The notes: a model not told the origin generated them from the sequence alone. A stretch of 64,000 nucleotides of DNA from Micromonospora sp. WMMD961 (GCF_029626145.1 NZ_JARUBJ010000002.1:6954501-7018500); one strand, 5' to 3'; positions 51,151-60,455 are shown, counted from the stretch's first letter. Program-made: numbers and translations.

Positions 51151-52299
51151 GTGCCTTCCGAAGACACGGCGCCGCAGCTGGACGTCGACCAGATCCTCGC
51201 CGACCCGGGCGTGCGGATCGTCGTGTGCTGCGGTGCCGGCGGGGTGGGAAAGACCACCACCGCCGCGGCACTGGCGCTGCGGGCCGCCGAACACCACGGC
51301 CGACGCACGGTGGTGCTCACCATCGACCCGGCTCGCCGGCTGGCGCAGTCGTTGGGCCTGACCGAGCTGGACAACACCCCTCGCCAGGTCAAGGGCATCG
51401 ACGTCGAGAGCAGCGGCGGCGAGTTGCACGCCATGATGCTGGACATGAAGCGCACCTTCGACGACGTGGTGCTGCAGCACACCGATCCGGCGAAGGCCGC
51501 GGAGATCTTCTCGAACCCGTTCTACCAGGCAATGAGCTCGACCTTCGCCGGCACGCAGGAGTACATGGCGATGGAGAAGCTGGGCCAGCTGCACGCCCGC
51601 GGCGAGTGGGACCTGATCGTGGTGGACACGCCCCCGTCCCGGTCCGCGCTGGATTTCCTGGACGCGCCCGCCCGACTCTCCCGTTTCCTCGACGGCCGGA
51701 TGCTGCGACTGCTGCTGGCTCCGGCGCGCAGCGGCGGGCGGAGCATGTTCAGCCTCGTCACGGCCTCGTTCGGGATGTTCTCGAAGGTGGTGCAGAAGGT
51801 GCTCGGCGCCCAACTGCTCACCGACCTGTCCGGCTTCGTGGCCGCCCTTGACTCGATGTTCGGCGGTTTCCGGCAGCGCGCGGAGCAGACGTACCGCATC
51901 CTCCAGGCGCGGGAGACGGCCTTCCTGCTGGTCGCCGCACCGGAGCCGGACGCGGTCCGGGAGGCCGCCTACTTCGCGGGCCGTCTGCGCGACGAGCGGA
52001 TGCCGCTCGCCGGCCTGGTGCTCAACCGGGTGCACCGACCGGTGGTGCCCGAGCTGGACGCCGAGCAGAGCCGGGTCGCCGCCGAGCGGCTGACCGAGCT
52101 GGGTGGGCACGAGGCCACCGTCGACGTGTTGCGGGCGCACGCGGCGCTGGCCCGCCAGGCGGTACGCGAGCAGCAGGTCGCCGCGCGTTTCACCGAGGCG
52201 TTCCCGGCGGTGCCCGCGGTGTCGGTGACGGCTCAGCCCGCCGACGTACACGACGTCGACGGGCTGCGGACGATCGGCGCGGCGATCAGCCGGCCGTGA
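51151..52299 (+). CDS. ArsA/Get3-like ATPase, second of a pair
   Basis: 382 residues with Walker A CGAGGVGKTTT (about 27-37), the DPARRLAQSLGL P-loop-linked motif and VVDTPPSRSALDFL. Longer than its partner and the counterpart of Rv3680. A TTG at 51148 is in frame, but the GTG at 51151 fits the leaderless promoter better. The two proteins probably form a heteromeric ATPase. The gene converges with whiB. Confidence 0.9.
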   Translation: MPSEDTAPQLDVDQILADPGVRIVVCCGAGGVGKTTTAAALALRAAEHHGRRTVVLTIDPARRLAQSLGLTELDNTPRQVKGIDVESSGGELHAMMLDMKRTFDDVVLQHTDPAKAAEIFSNPFYQAMSSTFAGTQEYMAMEKLGQLHARGEWDLIVVDTPPSRSALDFLDAPARLSRFLDGRMLRLLLAPARSGGRSMFSLVTASFGMFSKVVQKVLGAQLLTDLSGFVAALDSMFGGFRQRAEQTYRILQARETAFLLVAAPEPDAVREAAYFAGRLRDERMPLAGLVLNRVHRPVVPELDAEQSRVAAERLTELGGHEATVDVLRAHAALARQAVREQQVAARFTEAFPAVPAVSVTAQPADVHDVDGLRTIGAAISRP

Positions 52300-52305
52300 C
52301 CGGCG

Positions 52306-52626
52306 TCAGTTGGTAGCGCTGACCAGGATCTTGTCCTTGCCGGTCTTGTCCTTGCTGTTCTTCTTCATCGCGGCCTCGAACATCTTGCGCCAGCTCGTCA
52401 CCTGCGGGTGACGACGCAGCAGCGCCCGCCGTTCGCGTTCGGTCATGCCACCCCACACACCGAACTCGATCCGGTTGTCCAGCGCGTCGGCCAGGCACTC
52501 GTACCGAACTGGGCAGCTCCGGCAGATCCGCTTCGCCACGTTCTGTTCGGCGCCCTGTACGAACAACGCGTCCGGGTCCCCGTTCTGACATGCCGCCAGT
52601 GACGGCCAGTCAGTGATCATGCCCAT
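52306..52626 (-). CDS. WhiB-family iron-sulfur transcription factor
   Basis: 106 residues with the four cluster cysteines Cys13, Cys35, Cys38 and Cys44 (C-X21-C-X2-C-X5-C), the GVWGG turn (56-60) and a basic C-terminal DNA-binding tail rich in Lys. Position between the ArsA pair and ponA-type PBP matches WhiB4 (Rv3681c) of Mycobacterium, a redox-sensing regulator; orthology is by context. ATG at 52626 preferred, with AAGGGGGG upstream; the longer frame is unlikely. Confidence 0.9.
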   Translation of the reverse strand: MGMITDWPSLAACQNGDPDALFVQGAEQNVAKRICRSCPVRYECLADALDNRIEFGVWGGMTERERRALLRRHPQVTSWRKMFEAAMKKNSKDKTGKDKILVSATN

Positions 52627-53024
52627 GTGTACACGTCCCCCCTTGCAGTACCTACCGACCTCGTCGATGCACGTCAGCCGGCAATTCCCCCCGATCGCCC
52701 GGCCTGCCTTCCCCAAGGCGGCGCGGACGACATCTGGCCTTGTCGCCGCCTCCATCATGCTCTGTAGTCGACCGATTACGCAACGTTGTCGGCCAAATCC
52801 ATCATTCCGGACACTCCCGGCTTCCCGGGCCTTCGACCGCCGGTTACCCCGCCCAGGTCGGCGATAACGCTGCGCCGCCTCGCTGAATCGGAGGAGACTC
52901 ACGCCAGGTCACACGCAACCAAGCACCGGGGGTCGTGCGTTTAGCACAACGAGGGCAGCGCGCGCAGGAAATGGGGAAAGAACGCCCCAGCGCCCCTCGT
53001 TCCCTACTCGCGTACCCTGTCGAG
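52627..53024. promoter_or_regulatory. Divergent whiB/PBP intergenic region
   Basis: 398 bases without a credible gene, unusually AT-richer near 52740-52820. It must hold the whiB promoter; the PBP promoter lies at its right end (-10 at 53013-53018). Confidence 0.4.
53013..53018 (+). promoter_or_regulatory. -10 box TACCCT, leaderless
   Basis: TACCCT, six bases (GTCGAG), then the GTG at 53025. This decides the start of the penicillin-binding protein. Confidence 0.55.
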
Positions 53025-55463
53025 GTGACCTGGATGCGGAAACGTGACCACAATGTGCTGACCAACGCCGCATCGCTACTCGTGTGTGGCCTGTTGGCCG
53101 GCGTGGTGGTCGCTGCGGCGGCCTTCCCCGCGGTGGCGATGTCCGGCTTGGCCGCCAAGGCCGGCGCCGAGACATTCGGCGCCCTGCCCACAGAGCTGAC
53201 GGTGGCCCGCGCGCCACAGATCAGCTACCTGTTGGCCTCCGACGGCAAGACACCGCTCGCGACGATGTACGACGAGAACCGGCGCGACGTGAAGCTCGCC
53301 GACATCTCGCCGTACATGCAGAAGGCCATCATCGCGGCCGAGGACCACGACTTCTACAAGCACAACGGCGTCGACATCAACGGTGTCGCCCGCGCGTTCG
53401 TCAACAACCAGAACGAGGGCGCCGGCCGGCAGGGCGCGTCGACGCTGACGATGCAGTACGTCCGGCTGGCCATCGCCTACTCGGCCACCCACCCGGCCGA
53501 CGTGGTGGCGGCGACCGAGGACACCAGCGCCCGCAAGCTCCGCGAGATGCGGCTGGCCCTCCAGGTCGACAAGGAGTTCTCCAAGGACGAGATCCTCACC
53601 CGCTACCTCAACCTCGCTTCGTTCGGCAACGGCGCGTACGGCATCTTCGCCGCCAGCCAGGTCTACTTCGGTAAGCCGCCGAGCAAGCTCAAGATCGAGG
53701 AAGCGGCGCTGCTGGCCGGCATGGTCAAGGCGCCGACGACGAACGACCCGACCACCAAGGCCGGCTACCCGCTCGCCCTGGAACGGCGCGACTACGTCAT
53801 CGACAACATGGTCGAGATCAAGGCCATCACGCAGCAGGAGGCCGACGCCGCCAAGGCCGTCAAGCTCGAGGTGAAGGACAAGCGCACCCCGAACGGCTGC
53901 GTCTCCGCCAACGTCAACAGCTGGGGCTTCTTCTGCGACTACTTCTACCGCTGGTGGATGGATCAGGAGACGTTCGGCTCCACCACGTACGACCGCGAGC
54001 GTCGTCTGAAGAGCGGCGGCTACACCGTCGTCACCTCGATCGACGTCCAGGCGCAGAAGGCCGCGGACAGGGCGGTCCGCAAGGCCAAGAGCGAGAACAG
54101 CAAGGAAGCCGCCATGGTCGCGGTGGTCGAGCCCGGCACCGGCCGGGTCCGGGCGCTAGCGGTGAACCGGCAGTTCAAGCTGGACGATCCGAATAACCCG
54201 AAGAACAAGATCTCCAGCGACCCGGCGAAGAGCAAGAAGAAGATCCGGGGCAACTACCCGGCCACGGTGAACCCGCTGCTCACCGGTGGCGATGGCATCA
54301 CCGGCTACCAGGCCGGCTCGACCTTCAAGATCTTCACCATCGTGGCGGCGCTGGAGAAGGGCATCCCGCTCAGCTACAGCATCAACGCGCAGAAGCAGTT
54401 CAAGTCGGAGTACATCATCCGGCCTGGCCCGGCGGCCTGCCCGGGGACCAGCTTCTACTGCCCCACCAACTCCACCGACAGCATGGCCGGCCCGCACAAC
54501 ATGTGGAGCGCGTTCGGCCGCTCGGTCAACACCTACTTCGTGCCCCTGCAGCAGCAGGTCGGTGCGGAGAACGTGGTCAAGGCCGCGAAGCGGCTGGGCA
54601 TCAACTTCCGGTCCCAGGAGGACCTGGACCTGGAGAAGGGTGCGCACCAGTGGGGTGCGTTCACCCTGGGCGTCTCGCAGACCACCCCGCTCGACCTGGC
54701 CAACGCCTACGCCACCCTCGCCGCGGACGGCAAGTACTGCGAACCGATCCCGGTGCAGGAGATCCGCGACCCGGAGGGCAACAAGCTGGACATCGCCAAC
54801 CCGCGGTGCGAGAAGCGGTTCAGCACCGACGTGGCCCGCGCCGCCGTGGACGCCGCCCGCTGCCCGGTCGGTGACAAGTCGTCGTCCTCGAAGTGCACGG
54901 GTGCCACCGCCGGCAACGTCCGCAACGACGTCGGTTACCCGGTGGCCGGCAAGTCCGGCACCACCGACTCGGAGAAGACCGCCGCGCTGGTCGCGATGAC
55001 CAAGCAGTACTCGGTGGCCGGCATCATGGCCGACCCGGACTGGCCGCAGACGAACGTCAAGATGAAGCACGCGGAGAAGGACGGCATCAACCCGCCGGTG
55101 TGGGAGACGCTGCGGGACGCCATGAAGGGCAAGCCGAAGATTAACTTCGAGCCGCCCGGCCAGAAGATCTCCGAGGGCGACCAGCGCAGCATCCCCGACG
55201 TGAAGTGCATCTCGGTGGACCAGGCGAAGTCCCGGCTCAAGGGCGCCGGCTTCGAACCGGTCGTCTCCAGCGCGAAGGTCCCCTCCTCGTGCAAGGCTGG
55301 CGACGCCGCCGGCACCAGCCCGGACGGACGCACGATCAAGGGTGGCCTGGTCAGCATCCAGGTCAGCAGCGGCAGCGGCGCGCCGGGCAACACCGGCGGC
55401 ACGCCGGGTAACCCGCCCGGCAACCAGCCCGGTGGTCGACCCGGCGGTCGTCCCGGCGGCTGA
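53025..55463 (+). CDS. ponA: Class A penicillin-binding protein with PASTA domain
   Basis: Bifunctional peptidoglycan synthase of 812 residues. A short cytoplasmic tail and membrane helix (about 15-38) precede a GT51 glycosyltransferase with AEDHDFYKHNG near 106 and RQGASTLTMQ. The transpeptidase has STFK (near 431), SVN (near 500) and KSGT (near 643). A single C-terminal PASTA domain (about 720-790) ends in a Gly/Pro/Arg-rich tail. It corresponds to mycobacterial PonA2 by context. Start at 53025 from the leaderless promoter, not the longer frame from 52935. Confidence 0.95.
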   Translation: MTWMRKRDHNVLTNAASLLVCGLLAGVVVAAAAFPAVAMSGLAAKAGAETFGALPTELTVARAPQISYLLASDGKTPLATMYDENRRDVKLADISPYMQKAIIAAEDHDFYKHNGVDINGVARAFVNNQNEGAGRQGASTLTMQYVRLAIAYSATHPADVVAATEDTSARKLREMRLALQVDKEFSKDEILTRYLNLASFGNGAYGIFAASQVYFGKPPSKLKIEEAALLAGMVKAPTTNDPTTKAGYPLALERRDYVIDNMVEIKAITQQEADAAKAVKLEVKDKRTPNGCVSANVNSWGFFCDYFYRWWMDQETFGSTTYDRERRLKSGGYTVVTSIDVQAQKAADRAVRKAKSENSKEAAMVAVVEPGTGRVRALAVNRQFKLDDPNNPKNKISSDPAKSKKKIRGNYPATVNPLLTGGDGITGYQAGSTFKIFTIVAALEKGIPLSYSINAQKQFKSEYIIRPGPAACPGTSFYCPTNSTDSMAGPHNMWSAFGRSVNTYFVPLQQQVGAENVVKAAKRLGINFRSQEDLDLEKGAHQWGAFTLGVSQTTPLDLANAYATLAADGKYCEPIPVQEIRDPEGNKLDIANPRCEKRFSTDVARAAVDAARCPVGDKSSSSKCTGATAGNVRNDVGYPVAGKSGTTDSEKTAALVAMTKQYSVAGIMADPDWPQTNVKMKHAEKDGINPPVWETLRDAMKGKPKINFEPPGQKISEGDQRSIPDVKCISVDQAKSRLKGAGFEPVVSSAKVPSSCKAGDAAGTSPDGRTIKGGLVSIQVSSGSGAPGNTGGTPGNPPGNQPGGRPGGRPGG

Positions 55464-55477
55464 GCCGACGAGTTGAC

Positions 55478-55518
55478 ACGAACGGGCGGGCACCCTCCTC
55501 GGGTGCCCGCCCGTTCGT
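55478..55518. terminator. Strong bidirectional terminator between ponA and yqeY
   Basis: Perfect 18-bp stem (ACGAACGGGCGGGCACCC and its complement) with a 5-base loop TCCTC, placed between convergent genes. Confidence 0.9.
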
Positions 55519-55558
55519 CTGTCCGGCCCCAGTAGGCCGACGCTGGTCCCGCTGCGTG

Positions 55559-56014
55559 TCAGAGACCGAGCTGTCGGCGTACCTCTGCGGCCACCCGGCC
55601 ACCCTCGGCCCGGCCCGCCACCGCGGCCTGGGCCGCCTTCATCGCCGGGCCCATCTGGGCCTTCCCGGTGAAGCCGCCCGCGGCGAGCGCCCCCGACACC
55701 AGCTCGGCCAACTCGGCGTCCGGGAGCTGCCTGGGCAGGTAACGGTCCAGCACCTCACCCTCGGCGGTCTCCTTCGCGGCCTGCTCGGCGCGGCCGGCGT
55801 CGGCGAACGCGGTGGCGGCCTCCCGGCGCTTCTTGGCCTCCTTGGTCAGCACCGCGAGCACCTCGTCGTCGGTGAGGTCGCGCTTGGCCTTGCCGGCGAC
55901 CTCGGCATTGCCGACGGCGGCCAGGGCCATCCGCAGCGTGGAGGTGGTCAGCTCGTCGCGCGCCTTGAGCGCGGAACGCATGTCGGCGGTGAGGCGGTCC
56001 TTCAGCGTGCTCAT
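55559..56014 (-). CDS. GatB/YqeY-domain protein
   Basis: 151 residues, almost entirely helical, matching YqeY: MSTLKDRLTADMRSALKARD, the LVSGALAAGGFTGKAQMGPA segment and the AEVRRQLGL ending. YqeY resembles the tRNA-binding tail of GatB and is proposed to aid tRNA amidation, but the function is not established. ATG at 56014. It converges with ponA and is divergent from the phosphoesterase. Confidence 0.93.
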   Translation of the reverse strand: MSTLKDRLTADMRSALKARDELTTSTLRMALAAVGNAEVAGKAKRDLTDDEVLAVLTKEAKKRREAATAFADAGRAEQAAKETAEGEVLDRYLPRQLPDAELAELVSGALAAGGFTGKAQMGPAMKAAQAAVAGRAEGGRVAAEVRRQLGL

Positions 56015-56026
56015 GGACGGTCAAAC

Positions 56027-56032
56027 TACCCT
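56027..56032 (+). promoter_or_regulatory. -10 box TACCCT, leaderless
   Basis: TACCCT, seven bases, then the ATG at 56040. Confidence 0.45.
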
Positions 56033-56039
56033 GAACGCC

Positions 56040-56933
56040 ATGCGAAAGCGCACACTATTCCGGCTTGCCGCCGGAACCGCCACGGTCGGCGCGGCCACCC
56101 TCGCGTACGCGTCGCTCGTCGAGCGCAACATGTTCACCCTGCGGCGGTACGACGTGCCGGTGCTCCCGGTCGACGCGGAGCCGCTGCGTGTGCTGCACCT
56201 GTCCGACCTGCACATGATGCCCGACCAGGCACGCAAGCAGCGGTGGGTGGCGTCGCTCGCCGCCCTGGACCCCGACCTGGTGGTGGTCACCGGCGACAAC
56301 ATGGCCCACCCGGGCGCGGTCCCAGGGGTGCTGCGGGCGCTACAGCCGCTGCTGGACTTCCCCGGCGCGTTCGTCTTCGGCTCCAACGACTACACCGGCC
56401 CGGTGTTGAAGAACCCGTTCACCTACTTCCTGCCCGACCGGGAGTACACCGAGGGCGTCGAGCTGCCCTACGAGGAGCTGCGTCAGGTCTTCACCGGCGC
56501 CGGCTGGGCCGACCTCAACAACGCCCGGACCATGCTGAAGGCCGGCGGTCGGCAGCTCGACCTGGTCGGCGTCGACGACCCCCACATCGACCGGGACGAC
56601 TACCCTGCCGTGTCCGGCGCGGTCTCGTCCTCGGCCGACCTGTCCATCGCGGTGACGCACTCCCCCGAACCACGGGTGCTCGACCAGATGGCCGCGGACG
56701 GCTTCGGGCTGCTGCTGGCCGGGCACACCCACGGCGGTCAGGTCTGCGTACCGGGCTACGGGGCACTGGTGACCAACTGCGGCCTGCCCCGCTCGATGGC
56801 GCGCGGCCTGCACCGGTGGCCGGGCTCGGACTCCTGGCTGCACGTCTCCGCCGGCCTGGGCACCCACCCCACCGCACCGGTCCGCTTCGCCTGCCCTCCG
56901 GAGGCCAGCATCCTGACCCTCATCCCCCGCTGA
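56040..56933 (+). CDS. Membrane-associated metallophosphoesterase (YkuE-like)
   Basis: 297 residues with an N-terminal hydrophobic signal/anchor (about 7-25) and the metal-site motifs HLSDLHMMP, VTGDNMAHPG, GSNDYTG, VTHSPEP and AGHTHGGQV. It corresponds by position to Rv3683 of Mycobacterium. YkuE-type enzymes hydrolyse lipid-linked phosphodiesters or UDP-diacylglucosamine; the substrate here is not fixed. The longer frame from 55812 overlaps yqeY and is rejected. Confidence 0.9.
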   Translation: MRKRTLFRLAAGTATVGAATLAYASLVERNMFTLRRYDVPVLPVDAEPLRVLHLSDLHMMPDQARKQRWVASLAALDPDLVVVTGDNMAHPGAVPGVLRALQPLLDFPGAFVFGSNDYTGPVLKNPFTYFLPDREYTEGVELPYEELRQVFTGAGWADLNNARTMLKAGGRQLDLVGVDDPHIDRDDYPAVSGAVSSSADLSIAVTHSPEPRVLDQMAADGFGLLLAGHTHGGQVCVPGYGALVTNCGLPRSMARGLHRWPGSDSWLHVSAGLGTHPTAPVRFACPPEASILTLIPR

Positions 56934-56943
56934 CCCGGCCCCC

Positions 56944-57019
56944 GGTGCACGCCGCGCCCCCCGGTGCACGCCGCGCCCGCCGGTGCACGCCGCGCCCGCC
57001 GGTGCACGCCGCGCCCGCC
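56944..57019. repeat. Four 19-bp tandem repeats
   Basis: Units begin at 56944, 56963, 56982 and 57001 with GGTGCACGCCGCGCCC. They start 11 bases after the phosphoesterase stop. Confidence 0.85.
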
Positions 57020-57023
57020 GGTC

Positions 57024-57101
57024 AAGACCCGCGCAGCATCGGGGATGTTGCTGCCTCGGCGCGTCCTGAGGCAGCAGCATCGGCGATGGTGTGCGGATCC
57101 T
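57024..57101. repeat. Inverted-repeat element, copy A
   Basis: AAGACCCGCGCA ... GATGTTGCTGCCTC (57044-57057) pairs with GAGGCAGCAGCATC (57068-57081, one mismatch) and an outer TGTGCGGATCCT. Related in sequence and layout to the element at 62469-62546. Confidence 0.65.
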
Positions 57102-57184
57102 GGGTGGGCTGCGGGGTGCTCCGGGCCGCGGGGGTACCGAGTTTGACCATCGGACCGGGTGGGCTACTATTTGTCGGCACGCCT

Positions 57185-57261
<77 letters not shown>

Positions 57262-57275
57262 GAGGTAACAGCAGG

Positions 57276-57303
57276 TCAAGGCCCCTCCACGGAGGGGCCT
57301 TGA
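57276..57303 (+). terminator. Terminator after tRNA-Pro
   Basis: TCAAGGCCCCTCC (57276-57288) and its perfect complement (57291-57303) form a 13-bp stem with a 2-base gap. Confidence 0.8.
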
Positions 57304-57517
57304 TTCGTATCCGGGCGCTTCGCCCATCCTGGGCGCAGGAAAAGGCAGTTGATGGTGACTGGCAGGCCGACGATCTGTGAAGCAGCGCCGCCGGCACGCG
57401 CTCGGCGGTGGCCTCACACGGGCTCTACGCAGCCGATATAGGTGTTTCTACCGATCCCTGGACGTGCTGTCACACCTAGCGTCGGTGGCACGACGAGCCG
57501 TCCGAGGGAGACCACTG

Positions 57518-58342
57518 ATGACCACCGCACTCGATTTCACCGCCGTGAAGGCACGCCAGCAGGTGACCTGGGCAAGCGGCGACTACGGGGCCGTCGCCGC
57601 CCTCATCCACCCGATTGCCGAGTTGCTGGTGACCGCGGCCGACCTGTCGGCGGGCGCTCGGGTGCTGGACGTGGCGACCGGGACCGGCAACGCCGCCATC
57701 GCCGCCGCCCGCTGCGGCTGCGCGGTGACCGGCGTCGACTACGTACCCGAACTGTTGGAACGCGGCCACGCGCGGGCCTCGGCGGAACGGCTTCCGGTCA
57801 CGTTCGTGACCGGGGACGCGGAGCGCCTGGCGTACGTCGACGGTGCCTTCGACGCGGTGCTCTCCGTCGTCGGCGTGATGTTCGCCCCGAACCAGGAGCG
57901 GGCGGCGGCCGAGCTGGTCCGGGTCTGCCGGCCCGGAGGCACGGTCGCGCTGGCGTCGTGGACGCCGCAGGGTTTCATCGGCGAGTTGTTCCGCACGGTG
58001 GGGCGGCACGTGCCGCCCCCGGCCGGGCTGCGCCCGCCGGTGCAGTGGGGCGACGAGGACCGGGTCCGTGAGCTGCTCGGGGCGGCCGTGCACGACCTTC
58101 GGGCGGTACGCCGGGAGTTCGTCTTCCGCTTCGGCACACCTGAGGAGTTCGCCCTCTTCTTCCGGGCCAACTACGGCCCGACGTTGAAGGCGTTCGAGGC
58201 GCTGCCCGAGGAGCGCCGAGCGGAGCTGCACGCCGACCTGGTGAAGCTGGCCCGTACGCGCAACCGGGCCACCGACGGCACGGTGCGGATTTCGGCGGAA
58301 TACCTGGAGGTCGTGGCGCGGCGGACCACCGTTCCCGCCTGA
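57518..58342 (+). CDS. Class I SAM-dependent methyltransferase
   Basis: 274 residues. Motif I is VLDVATGTGNAA (about 49-60), with AVTGVDYVPELLERGHARA as motif II and VGVMFAPNQERAAAELVRVC as the post-motif region, typical of the UbiE/Methyltransf_11 fold. The acceptor substrate is not predictable. ATG at 57518 follows GGGAG. It lies just downstream of the tRNA in an accessory stretch with no operon partner. Confidence 0.87.
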   Translation: MTTALDFTAVKARQQVTWASGDYGAVAALIHPIAELLVTAADLSAGARVLDVATGTGNAAIAAARCGCAVTGVDYVPELLERGHARASAERLPVTFVTGDAERLAYVDGAFDAVLSVVGVMFAPNQERAAAELVRVCRPGGTVALASWTPQGFIGELFRTVGRHVPPPAGLRPPVQWGDEDRVRELLGAAVHDLRAVRREFVFRFGTPEEFALFFRANYGPTLKAFEALPEERRAELHADLVKLARTRNRATDGTVRISAEYLEVVARRTTVPA

Positions 58343-58356
58343 CACCGGCATCTCTC

Positions 58357-58462
58357 GTTGATCATCAATCCTATCGACGGGCCCCGGAGCCGGCCGAAAG
58401 GTGGTTGCCGCCTGGCTGCCGCGCGCGATCTGATTCGGTTGATCATCCGTTCAATCGACGGG
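58357..58462. promoter_or_regulatory. Two 25-bp direct repeats upstream of the secreted protein gene
   Basis: GTTGATCATC-N6-ATCGACGGG occurs at 58357-58381 and 58438-58462. The first copy contains the perfect inverted repeat TTGAT-C-ATCAA. The spacing (81 bases between copies) and position just before the start at 58487 suggest regulator sites or a small mobile element. Confidence 0.5.
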
Positions 58463-58486
58463 TGACAACGGGGAGGAACATTCACT

Positions 58487-60406
58487 GTGATCAGATCCAG
58501 GCCGCGCCGTGGCATCGTGAGCGCGATCGCGCTGACGCTGGGCGTCAGCGGGCTCACTCTCATCTCCACCGCGAACGCCGCCACCGCAGCACCCCACCTG
58601 GACGGTCCGCCGTCGGTTCAGGTGGGGTGGACCGACTCGGCGACGCCGAAGAAGGCGTACCCGGTGGACAGCACCACCGACGTTCCGCTCGGCACCTGGC
58701 AGGACGACAAGGGCAAGAGCCACACCTCGCGGGTGTACGCCACCTTCGACCTCTCCGCCTACGAGGGCAAGAAGATCTACGGCGGCAAGGTGTTCCTCGA
58801 GGAACGCAGCGTCGCCGACTGCAGCAAGCGTGCCGTCGAGATCTGGCGGACGAAGCCGGTCACCACGACGCCGACCTGGAACCGAGCACCCGCGCCGCTC
58901 GCCAAGCTCGGCGAGGTCCTCACTCCGGTGCAGTTCTGCCCGGGGGCCTCCATCACGTTCGACGTGGGCGCGGCGGTGCAGGATGCGGTGGCACACCGGC
59001 AGCGTCACATCACCTTCGAGATCCGGGTGCCGGAGCAGTACGAGAGCGACGCGTCCTACGGCCGGCGGCTGCACCCGTACCGCAGCGTCGACCTGAACGT
59101 CGAGTTCAACTCGGTGCCGCAGATCGACACCGCCCACCTGTACAACGGTGGTCTGCCCTGCACCCAACTCGCGCCCTACCCGCGCATCGGCGGGTTCGCC
59201 AGCATCCTGGAGGCGGTCGGCAGCGACGCCGACGAGTACGACGAGCGCGCGGTCGAGACCGAGGTCGCCATCTGGCCGAAAGCCAACCCGGACGCTCGCC
59301 AGGTGTTCACCGGTGAGCACGGCCTCACCGGCCGAGCCAATCGGGTCAACCTGCCCGAGGGCACGCTGGTCGACGGCACCACCTACGTCTGGCAGGCTCG
59401 GGCGACCGACGGCGCGGACTACTCGCCCTGGTCGAAGAAGTGCTTCTTCACCCACGACCGCACCGCCCCCGTCGAGCCCACCATCACCTCGGCCAACTAC
59501 CCGCAGGACAGCACAGGCGAGGCGGCGCCGACCGGCGTGTCGCCGGTCTTCACCTTCTCCGGGAACGGCGACAAGGACGTCGCCGGCTTCGAATACTCGT
59601 GGCGCAGCCTGGGCGGCCACGGCTGCTCGGCCAGCGGCGCGTACGGCCAGTTGGAGTGCACCCACCCGTTGGACCAGCCGGGATCGGTGCGGGCGAACAC
59701 CCCCGGCGGTTCGGCGACCGTGACGATCGATCTGATCGGCTCCGGGCCGCAGCGGTTGAGCGTCCGCACGATCGACCTCGCGGGCAACGTCTCCGAGACC
59801 GTCGAGTACCGCACTCTGGTGCCGCGGGTCGAGCCCGAGGTGCGGGTGGAGAACGGTACGCCCGAGTGGGGGCAGGAAGTGCTGCTGAAGTTCGTCCCGG
59901 CCCCCGGTGTCACCGGTGTCCGCGACTACGAGATCACCCTGGACGGGGGAACGCCGGAGACGCGGGACGCCCAGGAGGACGGCACGGCCTTCTTCAGCTT
60001 CTTCGCCACGAACCCGAACGGGCACCACCTCAAGGTACGCAGCCGCAGCGACAACGGGTTCGTCTCACCGGAGGCCAACTGGTCCACGTCCTTCTATCCC
60101 GGCCCCGGGGTGAAGTCCGACGTCTACTCCTCGCCGGACGGTTCGGCCGTCGGCGGAGTGGGAATCGAGGGCACCTTCACCTTCTCCCCACCCCCGGGCT
60201 GGACGGACACCACGGCCTACCAGTACAGCTTCAACGGCGCCGAGCCGACCGAGGTGGCGGCCGACGCGAACGGCCGGGCCACGATCACCTGGACGCCGAC
60301 CGCCATCGGGTACGTGGACCTGACCGTCTACGCCGTACGCGCCGACGGCACGGTCAGCGACTACCCCAACTGGTACTCGTTCGAGGTGGCGGCCTCCGCC
60401 TCCTGA
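58487..60406 (+). CDS. Secreted protein with DNRLRE-like N-domain and Ig-like repeats
   Basis: 639 residues with a signal peptide (MIRSRPRRGIVSAIALTLG ... cleavage after about 32). A beta-sandwich of the DNRLRE type follows (about 45-210: YATFDLSAYEGKKIYGGKVF and ITFDVGAAVQDAV). Several Fn3/Ig-like segments follow to the end (for example VWQARATDGADYSPW and LSVRTIDLAGNVSETVEY). It is likely exported to the surface or medium; there is no catalytic motif and no anchor. Function unknown; it may be a structural or carbohydrate-related protein. GTG at 58487 follows GGGGAGG. Confidence 0.75.
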   Translation: MIRSRPRRGIVSAIALTLGVSGLTLISTANAATAAPHLDGPPSVQVGWTDSATPKKAYPVDSTTDVPLGTWQDDKGKSHTSRVYATFDLSAYEGKKIYGGKVFLEERSVADCSKRAVEIWRTKPVTTTPTWNRAPAPLAKLGEVLTPVQFCPGASITFDVGAAVQDAVAHRQRHITFEIRVPEQYESDASYGRRLHPYRSVDLNVEFNSVPQIDTAHLYNGGLPCTQLAPYPRIGGFASILEAVGSDADEYDERAVETEVAIWPKANPDARQVFTGEHGLTGRANRVNLPEGTLVDGTTYVWQARATDGADYSPWSKKCFFTHDRTAPVEPTITSANYPQDSTGEAAPTGVSPVFTFSGNGDKDVAGFEYSWRSLGGHGCSASGAYGQLECTHPLDQPGSVRANTPGGSATVTIDLIGSGPQRLSVRTIDLAGNVSETVEYRTLVPRVEPEVRVENGTPEWGQEVLLKFVPAPGVTGVRDYEITLDGGTPETRDAQEDGTAFFSFFATNPNGHHLKVRSRSDNGFVSPEANWSTSFYPGPGVKSDVYSSPDGSAVGGVGIEGTFTFSPPPGWTDTTAYQYSFNGAEPTEVAADANGRATITWTPTAIGYVDLTVYAVRADGTVSDYPNWYSFEVAASAS

Positions 60407-60413
60407 CCCACCC

Positions 60414-60454
60414 GGACACGGGGCGGCCACACACGGGTGTGGTCGCCCCCGTCC
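60414..60454. terminator. Terminator between the secreted protein and the next minus-strand gene
   Basis: GGACACGGGGCGGCCACAC and GTGTGGTCGCCCCCGTCC pair with one internal loop around a 4-base loop; convergent genes on either side. Confidence 0.75.
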
Positions 60455-60455
60455 G

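Noticed and set aside
52935..53024. Longer N-terminus of the penicillin-binding protein
   Set aside because: The extra residues contain the promoter -10 box; the GTG at 53025 fits the leaderless start and a normal membrane-anchor position.
56340..57080. 246-codon minus-strand frame over the 19-bp repeats
   Set aside because: Low-complexity repeat translation, antisense to the phosphoesterase gene.
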